64,000 nucleotides of DNA from CAYQJL01 sp964612295 (lineage in GTDB: Bacteria > Eisenbacteria > RBG-16-71-46 > CAIMUX01 > WJJG01): positions 1-64,000 of the forward strand of contig CAZTDY010000010.1 of the NCBI GenBank assembly GCA_964612295.1, in the 5' to 3' direction. Of the stretch, positions 54,339-61,573 are shown one piece after another. A program made the translations under genes and the position numbers. Numbering within the stretch: the first letter of the stretch is position 1; each line of letters begins with the position of its first letter. Below the pieces are notes generated by a model that saw only the letters and a list, made by a program, of their open reading frames with translations, made no database searches and had not been told where the DNA came from.

Positions 54339-54653
54339 CTAGGTGAGGTGAGCGGAACTGCGCAGCTTGTGGCGCAGCTTGTGGATCTTGCGCCGGACGC
54401 GTTTCAGCTCCGCTTGATCCTTGGCTTCCAAAGCCTTGTCCCGCTCAACCTTGAGAGCTTTGATCTGGCTCTTGACCTTGGCCTTGTTGATGCCGACGAT
54501 CTCGAGATGAGGTTTCTCGATGCCGAGTTTGTCGGCCAGGATGTCGACCAGCTCTTCCTTGGTTTTTCCCACCGCGCCCGTGATGTCCTCGTACTCTTGG
54601 GCCATTTCACGGAGCTTGACGACCGTGCTCTTTTGCAGCTCGTGATAGTCCAT
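54339..54653 (-). CDS. Small basic protein with Rho-N/SAP-like domain
   Basis: A 104-residue protein starting at ATG 54653 with AGAGGAGG upstream. The first 50 residues (DYHELQKSTVVKLREMAQEY, then GKTKEELVDILADKLGI) look like a Rho N-terminal or SAP helix-extension-helix nucleic-acid-binding domain. The rest is a highly charged helix (KALKVERDKALEAKDQAELK onward) rich in Lys/Arg. Could be a nucleoid- or RNA-associated protein. Single gene, convergent with recO. Confidence 0.78.
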   Translation of the reverse strand: MDYHELQKSTVVKLREMAQEYEDITGAVGKTKEELVDILADKLGIEKPHLEIVGINKAKVKSQIKALKVERDKALEAKDQAELKRVRRKIHKLRHKLRSSAHLT

Positions 54654-54770
54654 CGAAAAGCCTCCTCTGAAACCGGTTGCCACGCGCCTCCCGGCGCTTC
54701 TCGCGCCCAATTGTAGGCGAGAGCCGGGCGCGGGTCCAGCCGCGGTCGAAACCGGGCCACAACCGAGACC

Positions 54771-54799
54771 TTGCGCGCGCAGGCTTCTAAATGTATACT
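54771..54799 (+). promoter_or_regulatory. Promoter of the secreted repeat-protein gene
   Basis: TTGCGC (54771-54776) and TATACT (54794-54799) have a 17-bp spacer. The leader to ATG 54973 is about 165 nt, A/T-richer than its surroundings, and shows no known RNA motif. The remaining part of 54654-54972 contains no gene. Confidence 0.55.
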
Positions 54800-54972
54800 A
54801 GTTTAGTGGACATTGAGAGATCCATGAGCGCAAACCGCCCCGGCGGGGTGTGTTGTGCTAAAGTTCATGCCTAAGATATCAACAGACGAACCTCTCTAGT
54901 GTAAAATGGTAGATGGTCTGAGGCGCCGCACCACGGACGGCTCCTGGTCCAAAATCCGCTCAAGGAGGCTCC

Positions 54973-56352
54973 ATGCAGCGTTTCCTCACCGCAGGGATTG
55001 GCCTCACGCTATGTCTGGTCGCAGCAGTCGCTCCACCCGCGGGGGCCCAGGGAGGGTCTTGGTGGGATGGATTCGGCTGGCCGGGCATGAGTGAAGCCGT
55101 ATATGCGATCGCGTCGGACGGAACCGAACTCTACGCTGGAGGAGGCTTCGACCAAGCCGGCCAGACCTCGGCCTCGCATGTGGCGCGCTGGGACGGCTCA
55201 GAGTGGCATCCGCTGGGGGAGGGCGTGAATTCGTCGGTCCTGGTGATGGGCTGGTACGAGGGTGATCTGATCGCGGGTGGATGGTTCACCGAGGCCGGAG
55301 GCACCCCGATCGATCGCATCGCCCGATGGGATGGTGAGTCCTGGTCCGGGTTCGGCAGCGGCATGAACGGCCGCGTGACCGCCCTGACCGAGTACAACGG
55401 CGACCTGGTCGCCGCCGGAGATTTCCAGCAGGCCGGGGGAGTGAGTGCCTATCGCGTCGCACGGTGGGATGGCAACGAGTGGCACCCCCTGGGCGGCGGA
55501 CTCAACAATACGGTCTACGCGCTCGGCGTCTATGGCGGCGAGCTTTACGCGGGCGGCAAGTTCACGACAGCGGGCGGGCATTCCATCAGCTATCTCGCCA
55601 AGTGGGATGGATCGGATTGGGGCCCCGTCGGCGGCGGGGTGAACCATTGGGTCTATTCTCTCTGCGTCAGTTCCGACGGACTGGTCGCCGGGGGGTTCTT
55701 CAACCAGGCCGGTGGCGAGACGGTCAACTACGTCGCGAAGTGGGACGGTATCATGTGGCACGGCCTGGGGGCCGGCACGAACGGCACCGTCAAGGTCCTC
55801 TTTGAAGACAAAGGCCATATCTTCGCCGGGGGGTTCTTTACCGAGGCGGGGGGGGCTGCGGCGCCCTACATCGCGGAATGGGACGGAGTCTCCTGGACCC
55901 CGCTCGGCAACAGCACCAACGAATCGGTGTGGGCCCTCGCGATGCATGAAGGTGAACTGGCCGTAGGCGGATCCTTCACGCTGGCGGGGGGAAACGGTGC
56001 TTCGTTCATTGCCTCCTGGGACGGCCTCGACTGGAACGCGCTCGGGGAAGGCGCGGGTCTCGACGGTCCGGTCAAAGCGATGGCGCACTATGGCGGAAAG
56101 CTGATCGCGGCCGGCGGATTTCACATGGCCGGCGACGTGCAGTGTGAGTACATCGCGGCCTGGAATGGGACGAGCTGGGAGCCGCTCGGGGACGAGGCGT
56201 TCGACAACGAGGTGCTGGGCCTCTTCGTCTACGACGGCGATCTCTATGCCGGCGGTCTGTTCACCCACATCGGTGATCTCTCGGTCAACCATGTCGCCCG
56301 GTGGACCGGGTACAGCTGGCAACCTTTGGGGGAAGGGGTCGGAGGCTGCTGA
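54973..56352 (+). CDS. Secreted WDG-repeat protein, N-terminal part ending at an in-frame TGA
   Basis: A 459-residue product before TGA 56350-56352. It has a signal peptide (ITAGIGLTLCL-type hydrophobic core ending PPAGAQ) and nine units of about 48 residues of the form AGGxFxxAGGxxxxxxARWDGxxWxxLGxG, probably beta-propeller or solenoid blades related to delta-60-like repeats. The same reading frame continues past the stop with four to five more units and a sorting-type C-terminus to 57336. The whole therefore looks like one 787-codon gene broken or recoded at codon 460. AAGGAGG precedes ATG 54973. Confidence 0.75.
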   Translation: MQRFLTAGIGLTLCLVAAVAPPAGAQGGSWWDGFGWPGMSEAVYAIASDGTELYAGGGFDQAGQTSASHVARWDGSEWHPLGEGVNSSVLVMGWYEGDLIAGGWFTEAGGTPIDRIARWDGESWSGFGSGMNGRVTALTEYNGDLVAAGDFQQAGGVSAYRVARWDGNEWHPLGGGLNNTVYALGVYGGELYAGGKFTTAGGHSISYLAKWDGSDWGPVGGGVNHWVYSLCVSSDGLVAGGFFNQAGGETVNYVAKWDGIMWHGLGAGTNGTVKVLFEDKGHIFAGGFFTEAGGAAAPYIAEWDGVSWTPLGNSTNESVWALAMHEGELAVGGSFTLAGGNGASFIASWDGLDWNALGEGAGLDGPVKAMAHYGGKLIAAGGFHMAGDVQCEYIAAWNGTSWEPLGDEAFDNEVLGLFVYDGDLYAGGLFTHIGDLSVNHVARWTGYSWQPLGEGVGGC

Positions 56353-56388
56353 AGCCCCGTCATTCATGCCTTCGCGGTCAGCGAAGGC
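56350..56388 (+). other. In-frame TGA followed by a SECIS-like hairpin
   Basis: TGA 56350-56352 follows codons for GVGGC. After 15 nt, GCCTTCGC (56368-56375) pairs perfectly with GCGAAGGC (56381-56388) around the loop GGTCA. Bacterial SECIS elements have a stem-loop about 16-37 nt past the UGA with a G-rich loop, and the E. coli fdhF loop also contains GGUC. The alternative is a TGG-to-TGA nonsense change, since repeat alignment places a Trp here in another unit. Neither is proven. Confidence 0.35.
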
Positions 56389-57336
56389 GAGTTGATCGTC
56401 GGTGGAGTGTTCGAGCTAGCCGGTCTCCAGCCCGCCCGGAACGTTGCCCGGTGGGATGGACAAGCGTGGCACGGAATGCGTGATGGTCTGGACAACCGGG
56501 TTCTCACGCTCGAGACCTACAACGGCGAGGTCTACGCCGGCGGTGACTTCATCACCGACGGAGGCTTCGAGTTTTTCTACCACATCGCCCGCTGGGACGG
56601 GGATGTGTGGTCGGGCGTTGCCGGCGGGATGAGCGGCGGATACTGGCCCGCGGTGACCACCTTCCGCCTGTTCGACGGTAAGCTGATCGTCGGCGGGCAG
56701 TTCCTCGAAGCCGGCGGGATCCCCGCACCCCATATCGCCAGCTGGGATGGTTCGAATTGGGAAGCGGTGGGTGACGGCACCGACGACTGGGTGCACGCGC
56801 TGGGCGAGTTCCAGGGCTGCCTGGTGGCCGGAGGTGCGTTCAACACGGCGGGTGGCGAAGAGACCTCCCGTCTGGCTCAGTGGAATGGATCCGCCTGGAG
56901 CGGCTACGGGGACGGCGTGCAGGATTGGGTCAATGCTCTGCAGCCGATCGATGACCATCTGTATGTCGGTGGCATCTTCCAGGAGGCCGGCGGACTGGCG
57001 TCCTACTATCTGGCCCGCTGGGACTACGATCCCACCTCCGCCGCACCGGAGATGGCCGATCTCGCTCGGGCCAGCTTACGATTGACGAGCCCCAACCCCG
57101 CAACGGACCGCATTGAGCTGAGTTTTGAGCTCCAGGGCCCGGCCCAGGTCCAACTCGACCTGATCGATGTGCAGGGACGGGTGATATTCAACCTGCATCG
57201 CGGGTCGGCGCCCACGGGCCTGAGCCGCATCAGCGCTTCGTTGGGCGAGATCGGGCCGATCTCGCCTGGAGTCTACTTCGCGCGACTCACCGCCGGGCGG
57301 GAGGAACACGCGCTGAAGGTGATGGTGGCCGAATAG
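56353..57336 (+). CDS. Secreted WDG-repeat protein, C-terminal part with type IX/FlgD-like sorting domain
   Basis: This part continues in the frame of 54973-56352 right after the TGA. The only near-start codon is TTG 56392, without a ribosome site, so independent translation is unlikely. It holds four complete repeat units (WDGQAW, WDGDVW, WDGSNW, WNGSAW) and a partial one. The last 90 residues begin SPNPATDRIELSFEL and run through DLIDVQGRVI to SPGVYFARLTAG, close to a Bacteroidota-type Por secretion tail. Without readthrough the protein would lose its sorting domain. Confidence 0.7.
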   Translation, partial: SPVIHAFAVSEGELIVGGVFELAGLQPARNVARWDGQAWHGMRDGLDNRVLTLETYNGEVYAGGDFITDGGFEFFYHIARWDGDVWSGVAGGMSGGYWPAVTTFRLFDGKLIVGGQFLEAGGIPAPHIASWDGSNWEAVGDGTDDWVHALGEFQGCLVAGGAFNTAGGEETSRLAQWNGSAWSGYGDGVQDWVNALQPIDDHLYVGGIFQEAGGLASYYLARWDYDPTSAAPEMADLARASLRLTSPNPATDRIELSFELQGPAQVQLDLIDVQGRVIFNLHRGSAPTGLSRISASLGEIGPISPGVYFARLTAGREEHALKVMVAE

Positions 57337-57447
57337 CCCGCGAAGCTTGGGGGTGAGGATCTCGCACACGCGCTTGGTCACGGCTCCGCCAGTCATCGCT
57401 GAATTCTCCGTGGGATGACTTGGGGCATCCCTCGGAGAGTATCTCCT

Positions 57448-58338
57448 CTAGTCACCCTGGCCGCTCCGCGGCGACCCTGTGCTGCGATCGGGAACGATAT
57501 CGACGGCCCAGGCCAGGATCTCGGGTACTCCTCCTCCCGGGCCTTTCAGGTTGTAGAGTACTTTCGGGAATGGCCGATCCTTGAAGGACTCGGCGGCCAC
57601 CGTGACTCCGGACGCTGCATCGAGCAGGGTTCCCTGATAGCTGTATCGACGAACAACCACGTTGCCTCCATCGGCGCTCATCGACTCGCGCTTCTGAAAG
57701 ATCGTCCCTGGGATCTTCTCGATGTACACCTTCGTGCTGTACGCTTGCGTCCCAATCTCATCTGGGGTGATCACAGCGAAGTACCGACAACCGGTCTGGA
57801 GCAGCTCCTCGGGATGAGCCCTCCAGAGCCGGTACTTGCATTCGCACTCCTCCGCCTCTGGGAACTTCGCGAACCTGTGCGATTGCTCGCCTAGGCTAAG
57901 CGCGTCACTGACCCCACGAGACCACTCGACATCGAGTTCCCCGTGCTGGTCTGTCATCAGGCACAGGATCGTACCCGAGGCCAGATTAGCCCGGGACCGG
58001 TCCCCTCCCGGGGTCGGCCGTTTGGAAGCACGTCGTGTCGTGGCACGCAAATCGTCAAGTTCCCTAACGAGCATCTTCTGACAGACCGACTGATTGCGCT
58101 CATGCAAGTGTTCCCGGAAGCCAAACATTCCCACCGCGCCGGCACCCATGAAGACGATCGCCACCGCGAATGCAAGGACGATCGGCCTGGCCCGCCCTGT
58201 GACGCCTGGAATGTGGCCGAAGCGCCGTGTGCATTTCACGACTCGGTAGGCGAGTCCGATCATGTTCACGGCGATGATTGCGATGGCGACCAGCATCGCC
58301 CAGAAAAAGAAGGGGAATTCGAGGATCGTCGATTCCAT
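57448..58338 (-). CDS. Two-helix membrane protein, unknown family
   Basis: A 296-residue protein with two N-terminal membrane spans (about 6-29 and 50-73) joined by a basic loop, then a soluble domain (about 80-296) with Cys residues including CECKYR. No motif is recognised. ATG 58338 has only a weak ribosome site. It lies 28 bp downstream of another unknown membrane gene on the same strand. Base composition here looks less G+C-rich than the flanking housekeeping genes, which fits an accessory origin. Confidence 0.6.
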   Translation of the reverse strand: MESTILEFPFFFWAMLVAIAIIAVNMIGLAYRVVKCTRRFGHIPGVTGRARPIVLAFAVAIVFMGAGAVGMFGFREHLHERNQSVCQKMLVRELDDLRATTRRASKRPTPGGDRSRANLASGTILCLMTDQHGELDVEWSRGVSDALSLGEQSHRFAKFPEAEECECKYRLWRAHPEELLQTGCRYFAVITPDEIGTQAYSTKVYIEKIPGTIFQKRESMSADGGNVVVRRYSYQGTLLDAASGVTVAAESFKDRPFPKVLYNLKGPGGGVPEILAWAVDIVPDRSTGSPRSGQGD

Positions 58339-58366
58339 GGCCCCGCTACCTTCGTTACAGCACCGC

Positions 58367-58810
58367 TCAGCTCAAGAGTGACTCAATCATCGAGCCCGCG
58401 ACCAGAAGCATGCCCCCCAGCGCCAAGAGGACCATCACCCTCCACGGAGGCCGGCTCAAACGCACCTCATGAACCGCGAAGATGTTGGCAAATGCGTCCA
58501 TCTCGGAGGCCCGAATCTCTCGGCCGACGACACAGTCGTCCTTCCCCACATCGGCCCGCAGCTGACGCAGCACACTCTTGAACGGCCCTTCGAGATCCTC
58601 GGCGTTCATACTTGTTTCCATCCAGTGAATCTGTTGCTCGCGGTTTCTTCGATAGCGCTCTATGGCCTCTCGACTGATCGACTGACAATCCACCGAGAAG
58701 CGAACCCTGCCCATATGATAGGATACGAGATCAGAAAACGCTCGGTAGGCTGCGGCGAGGATCAGCCCTCCGCCTACCACGTATACAGCCACTGAGCACC
58801 AGATCAGCAT
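58367..58810 (-). CDS. Membrane protein with two terminal helices, unknown family
   Basis: A 147-residue protein starting at ATG 58810 with GAGG upstream. It has one span at about 4-24, a charged middle region of about 90 residues and a second span near the end (WRVMVLLALGGMLLVAGSMI). No motif is recognised. Likely cotranscribed with the larger membrane protein that follows. Confidence 0.6.
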   Translation of the reverse strand: MLIWCSVAVYVVGGGLILAAAYRAFSDLVSYHMGRVRFSVDCQSISREAIERYRRNREQQIHWMETSMNAEDLEGPFKSVLRQLRADVGKDDCVVGREIRASEMDAFANIFAVHEVRLSRPPWRVMVLLALGGMLLVAGSMIESLLS

Positions 58811-58926
58811 ATCGAATTCCTCACCGCCAAGTACGGGTGCCAAGCAGCATCAGTGGTTCGCTCACCTGGGCGACCCATCTTCATCCTATCACTGAAGACT
58901 GGGCCGATCACGGTGGTTCTCCGCGG

Positions 58927-59337
58927 TCAACTCTCAAGCGAGGCGAGCAATCGGTCGAGAAAGACCACCTGTGCCTCGTGAATCCTCGACCGGGCTTGAT
59001 CAAGTGGGAAGAACTCCACCTTGGTGATCTCGAGTGGATCTACTCTCAAGTGAATCTTTCCCGCCGGAAGCCGCCAGCCAAACGCCTTTACGCGCTTTCT
59101 CTTGCTCCGATAGACCGACTCCCCGAGTTCCTGCAGTTGACTCTCGGGGATGTCCAGGCCCAGCTCCTCGCGGACTTCCCGAACAGCGGCGTGAATGGGT
59201 CGTTCGGTGTCGGGCTCATATTCTCCCTTGGGGATGCTCCAGGCCTCGATATCCTCCCGCCCACTCGAGTGAACGAGGAGGACTTCAAGAGCGGCCACGT
59301 GGTGACGATAGATTACGACTCCTGCGGATTTCAACAC
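58927..59337 (-). CDS. NUDIX hydrolase
   Basis: A 136-residue protein. GTG 59337 is placed 9 nt after AGGAGG; an upstream TTG (59364) is less likely. The NUDIX box reads GEYEPDTE-x7-REVREELGL, with one extra residue between the first Gly and Glu compared with the classical GX5E spacing. SIPKGEYE and KAFGWRL resemble enzymes acting on diadenosine polyphosphates or capped RNA. The substrate is not determined. Confidence 0.87.
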   Translation of the reverse strand: MLKSAGVVIYRHHVAALEVLLVHSSGREDIEAWSIPKGEYEPDTERPIHAAVREVREELGLDIPESQLQELGESVYRSKRKRVKAFGWRLPAGKIHLRVDPLEITKVEFFPLDQARSRIHEAQVVFLDRLLASLES

Positions 59338-59645
59338 GGGCTCCAACCTCCTCTCTTCGAGCAACAGGTCAGGATCCAGAAGACGATTCAGGTTCCCGAC
59401 ATTACACTAGAGCTTGTCCCTGCTGGACAGCGGATTTCACGGCTCTCAAATGTGAGCATCCGCAGCCTGACCAAGGGTCTCGTCCGCTGTCCGATCCCGT
59501 TCGTGACCTGATTGAGCCCTGGCCGGTCGGCCGTGGCATCGACAAGGCGGGTCACTACATCTTGTTCCGTGGATAGCCAGTACGGGACCAAACGCGGTGC
59601 TTCGCGGAGATTGGCGCAGGCGTCCACGCGAGCGAGTCGAAGCCC
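59338..59645. other. Intergenic region with no gene seen
   Basis: About 308 bp between the NUDIX start and the pyr promoter. A minus-strand open frame at 59388-59627 has no ribosome site or recognisable protein character. No repeats or strong hairpins were found here. Confidence 0.4.
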
Positions 59646-59675
59646 TTGACGCCCGCCCCGCCCATTTGATACATT
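59646..59675 (+). promoter_or_regulatory. pyr operon promoter
   Basis: TTGACG (59646-59651) and TACATT (59670-59675) are separated by 18 bp. The start would be near 59682, giving a leader of about 246 nt that contains the PyrR-binding hairpin and two terminators before pyrR. Confidence 0.5.
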
Positions 59676-59698
59676 CGCTCCGATTTTGAGCTCACAGG

Positions 59699-59728
59699 CC
59701 TTTAAGTCGATCCCGAGAGGTCACAAGG
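59699..59728 (+). promoter_or_regulatory. PyrR-binding loop (anti-antiterminator) in the pyr leader
   Basis: GATCCCGAGAGGTC (59709-59722) matches the Bacillus PyrR site (consensus ARUCCNGNGAGGYU). GATC pairs with GGTC around the hexaloop CCGAGA (CAGAGA in Bacillus), and CCTT/AAGG (59699-59702, 59725-59728) forms the lower stem around a purine-rich internal loop. UMP-bound PyrR would stabilise this hairpin and favour termination downstream. Confidence 0.75.
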
Positions 59729-59786
59729 TGTCGCGAGCAGGGAGCTGCAAACAAAGAGGGGCCGCGCGAGGTCCACGCAGGGAATC

Positions 59787-59823
59787 AACGCCGGGATGGC
59801 TTGTCCATTCGGCGTTTTATTTT
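59787..59823 (+). terminator. First leader terminator of the pyr operon
   Basis: AACGCC (59787-59792) and GGATGG (59794-59799) pair with CCATTC and GGCGTT (59805-59816) around CTTGT, with one bulged G, and TTATTTT follows. A strong intrinsic terminator ahead of any coding sequence, expected for attenuation. Confidence 0.8.
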
Positions 59824-59837
59824 GCCCTTCGGGGTAG

Positions 59838-59868
59838 CCGCTGACCTGTTTAGGTCAGCGGTTTTTTT
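59838..59868 (+). terminator. Second leader terminator of the pyr operon
   Basis: CCGCTGACCT pairs perfectly with AGGTCAGCGG around GTTT, followed by seven T residues (59862-59868). This is a textbook intrinsic terminator 60 bp before the pyrR start and the second in tandem. Confidence 0.92.
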
Positions 59869-59927
59869 GTGCCTCCGGGGGGATCCGGCGGCCTGAGGAT
59901 GACCCTCTGCAAGAGCGAGGAGCATGG

Positions 59928-60485
59928 ATGAACCTGAAACGCAAAGCCGTGATCATGAACGCGGATGAGATTCGCCGCGCGATCGTGAGGATCGCGCACG
60001 AGATCGTCGAGGCGAACGGTGGCATCGCTCAAGTCTGCCTGGTGGGCATCCGCAAGCGCGGCGCCCCCCTGGCCGATCGGATTCGCGAACAGATCGTGAA
60101 GATCGAGGGAGAGGAGCTTCCCCTGGGGGTCCTCGACATCACCCTCTACCGGGACGATGTGCACATGGTCGCGCCCCAGCCCCTGGTCGAATCGACCGAG
60201 ATTCCCTTCTCGGTCGAAAAAATGGTGGTCGTCCTGGTCGACGACGTGCTTTTCACCGGCCGCACGGTTCGAGCGGCGATGGATGCGGTGATGGACTTCG
60301 GTCGGCCCCGTTCGATCCAGCTGGCGGTCTTGGTCGATCGCGGTCATCGGGAACTCCCCATTCGAGCGGACTTCGTGGGCAAGAACGTCCCCACCTCGGC
60401 CCGCGAAATCGCCAAGGTCTACCTGGAAGAGACCGACGAGTGCGACGAGGTGGTGATCTCGGAGGTGGATGAGTCCGAAGCCTAG
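59928..60485 (+). CDS. pyrR: Bifunctional pyr operon attenuation regulator / uracil phosphoribosyltransferase PyrR
   Basis: PyrR binds leader RNA when UMP is high and can also make UMP from uracil and PRPP. The 185-residue protein has the PRPP loop VVLVDDVLFTGRT. The RKRGAPLADRI, LDITLYRDD and RGHRELPIRADFVGKNVPT segments are typical of PyrR. ATG 59928 lies 5 nt after GAGGAG. The leader carries a matching binding site and terminators, so regulation is very likely autogenous. Confidence 0.95.
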   Translation: MNLKRKAVIMNADEIRRAIVRIAHEIVEANGGIAQVCLVGIRKRGAPLADRIREQIVKIEGEELPLGVLDITLYRDDVHMVAPQPLVESTEIPFSVEKMVVVLVDDVLFTGRTVRAAMDAVMDFGRPRSIQLAVLVDRGHRELPIRADFVGKNVPTSAREIAKVYLEETDECDEVVISEVDESEA

Positions 60486-60542
60486 TCACAGGGCAAGGGG
60501 AGCGTCTGCGGGGGATGCTCGCTCAAAGGAGAAGCCAGAGAA

Positions 60543-61514
60543 ATGGCATTTCAGCATCTGATCGGAATTGAGGAACTCGAGTCCGAGGACGTCCTCACCA
60601 TTCTGGACACCGCGCGGACCTTTCGTGAGGTTCTCGACCGGCCCATCAAGAAGGTGCCGGCCTTGCGGGGCATCACGATCTGCAACGCATTCTACGAGCC
60701 GAGCACCCGGACCCGGGTCTCGTTCGAGCTGGCGGAGAAGCGCCTCAGCGCCGACACCGTCAACTTCTCGGTGGCCGGATCGAGCGTCGGCAAGGGGGAG
60801 ACCCTTCGCGACACGATCCAGAATCTAGAGGCCATGAAGCTCGACGTGGTAGTCGTTCGCCACCGGTCCGCCGGCGTACCGATCTATCTGGCGGATCATC
60901 TCGATTCGAAGATCGTCAACGCGGGCGACGGCCAGCATGAACACCCCACCCAGGCTCTGTTGGATCTCTACACGATCCGCGAGAAGAAGGGGCGCATTGC
61001 GGGTCTGAAGGTGGCCATCGTCGGCGATGTGAGGCACAGCCGGGTGGCCCGCTCGAACATCTGGGGGCTCACCAAACTCGGCGCCCAGGTCACGCTGGTG
61101 GGGCCGCGGACCCTCATGCCCGAGGATGTGGAGCGGATGGGGGCCACGGTCTCCGATACGCTCGCCGAGGGCATCGCCGATGCGGATGTGATCTACATGC
61201 TCAGACTCCAGCTCGAACGCATGAAGGCCGGCTACCTGCCCTCGCTTCGCGAGTATGCCATGACCTTCGGGCTGGCCCCGGAGTCGATCAAGCCGGCCAA
61301 GCCCGACGTCCTCATCATGCACCCGGGACCGATGAACCGGGGCGTTGAAATCCACACCCGGCTGGCCGACGGTCCTCAGTCGGTCATCCTCGAGCAGGTG
61401 ACCAACGGGGTGGCCGTCCGCATGTCGGTGCTCTACCTGATCAGCGGGGGGCAGCCCCCCGAGCCGATGTCGCCGAGCGACGTGCTGATGTCGGCGCATC
61501 CGGCAGGACGCTAG
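60543..61514 (+). CDS. pyrB: Aspartate carbamoyltransferase catalytic subunit
   Basis: Condenses carbamoyl phosphate with aspartate, the first committed pyrimidine step. The 323-residue protein carries the carbamoyl-phosphate motif S54-T-R-T57-R and the aspartate-side motif HPGPMNRG. No pyrI regulatory gene is seen nearby, which fits control by PyrR. AGGAGAAGCC precedes ATG 60543. Confidence 0.95.
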   Translation: MAFQHLIGIEELESEDVLTILDTARTFREVLDRPIKKVPALRGITICNAFYEPSTRTRVSFELAEKRLSADTVNFSVAGSSVGKGETLRDTIQNLEAMKLDVVVVRHRSAGVPIYLADHLDSKIVNAGDGQHEHPTQALLDLYTIREKKGRIAGLKVAIVGDVRHSRVARSNIWGLTKLGAQVTLVGPRTLMPEDVERMGATVSDTLAEGIADADVIYMLRLQLERMKAGYLPSLREYAMTFGLAPESIKPAKPDVLIMHPGPMNRGVEIHTRLADGPQSVILEQVTNGVAVRMSVLYLISGGQPPEPMSPSDVLMSAHPAGR

Positions 61515-61573
61515 GAAAAAACGAACGCGCGTGCGCGCAGGCGCGTTCACGAATATGAGGGAGCAAGAAGGAC

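Noticed and set aside
59388..59627. 79-residue minus-strand frame upstream of the pyr promoter
   Set aside because: No ribosome site, composition unlike a folded protein and no link to neighbours.
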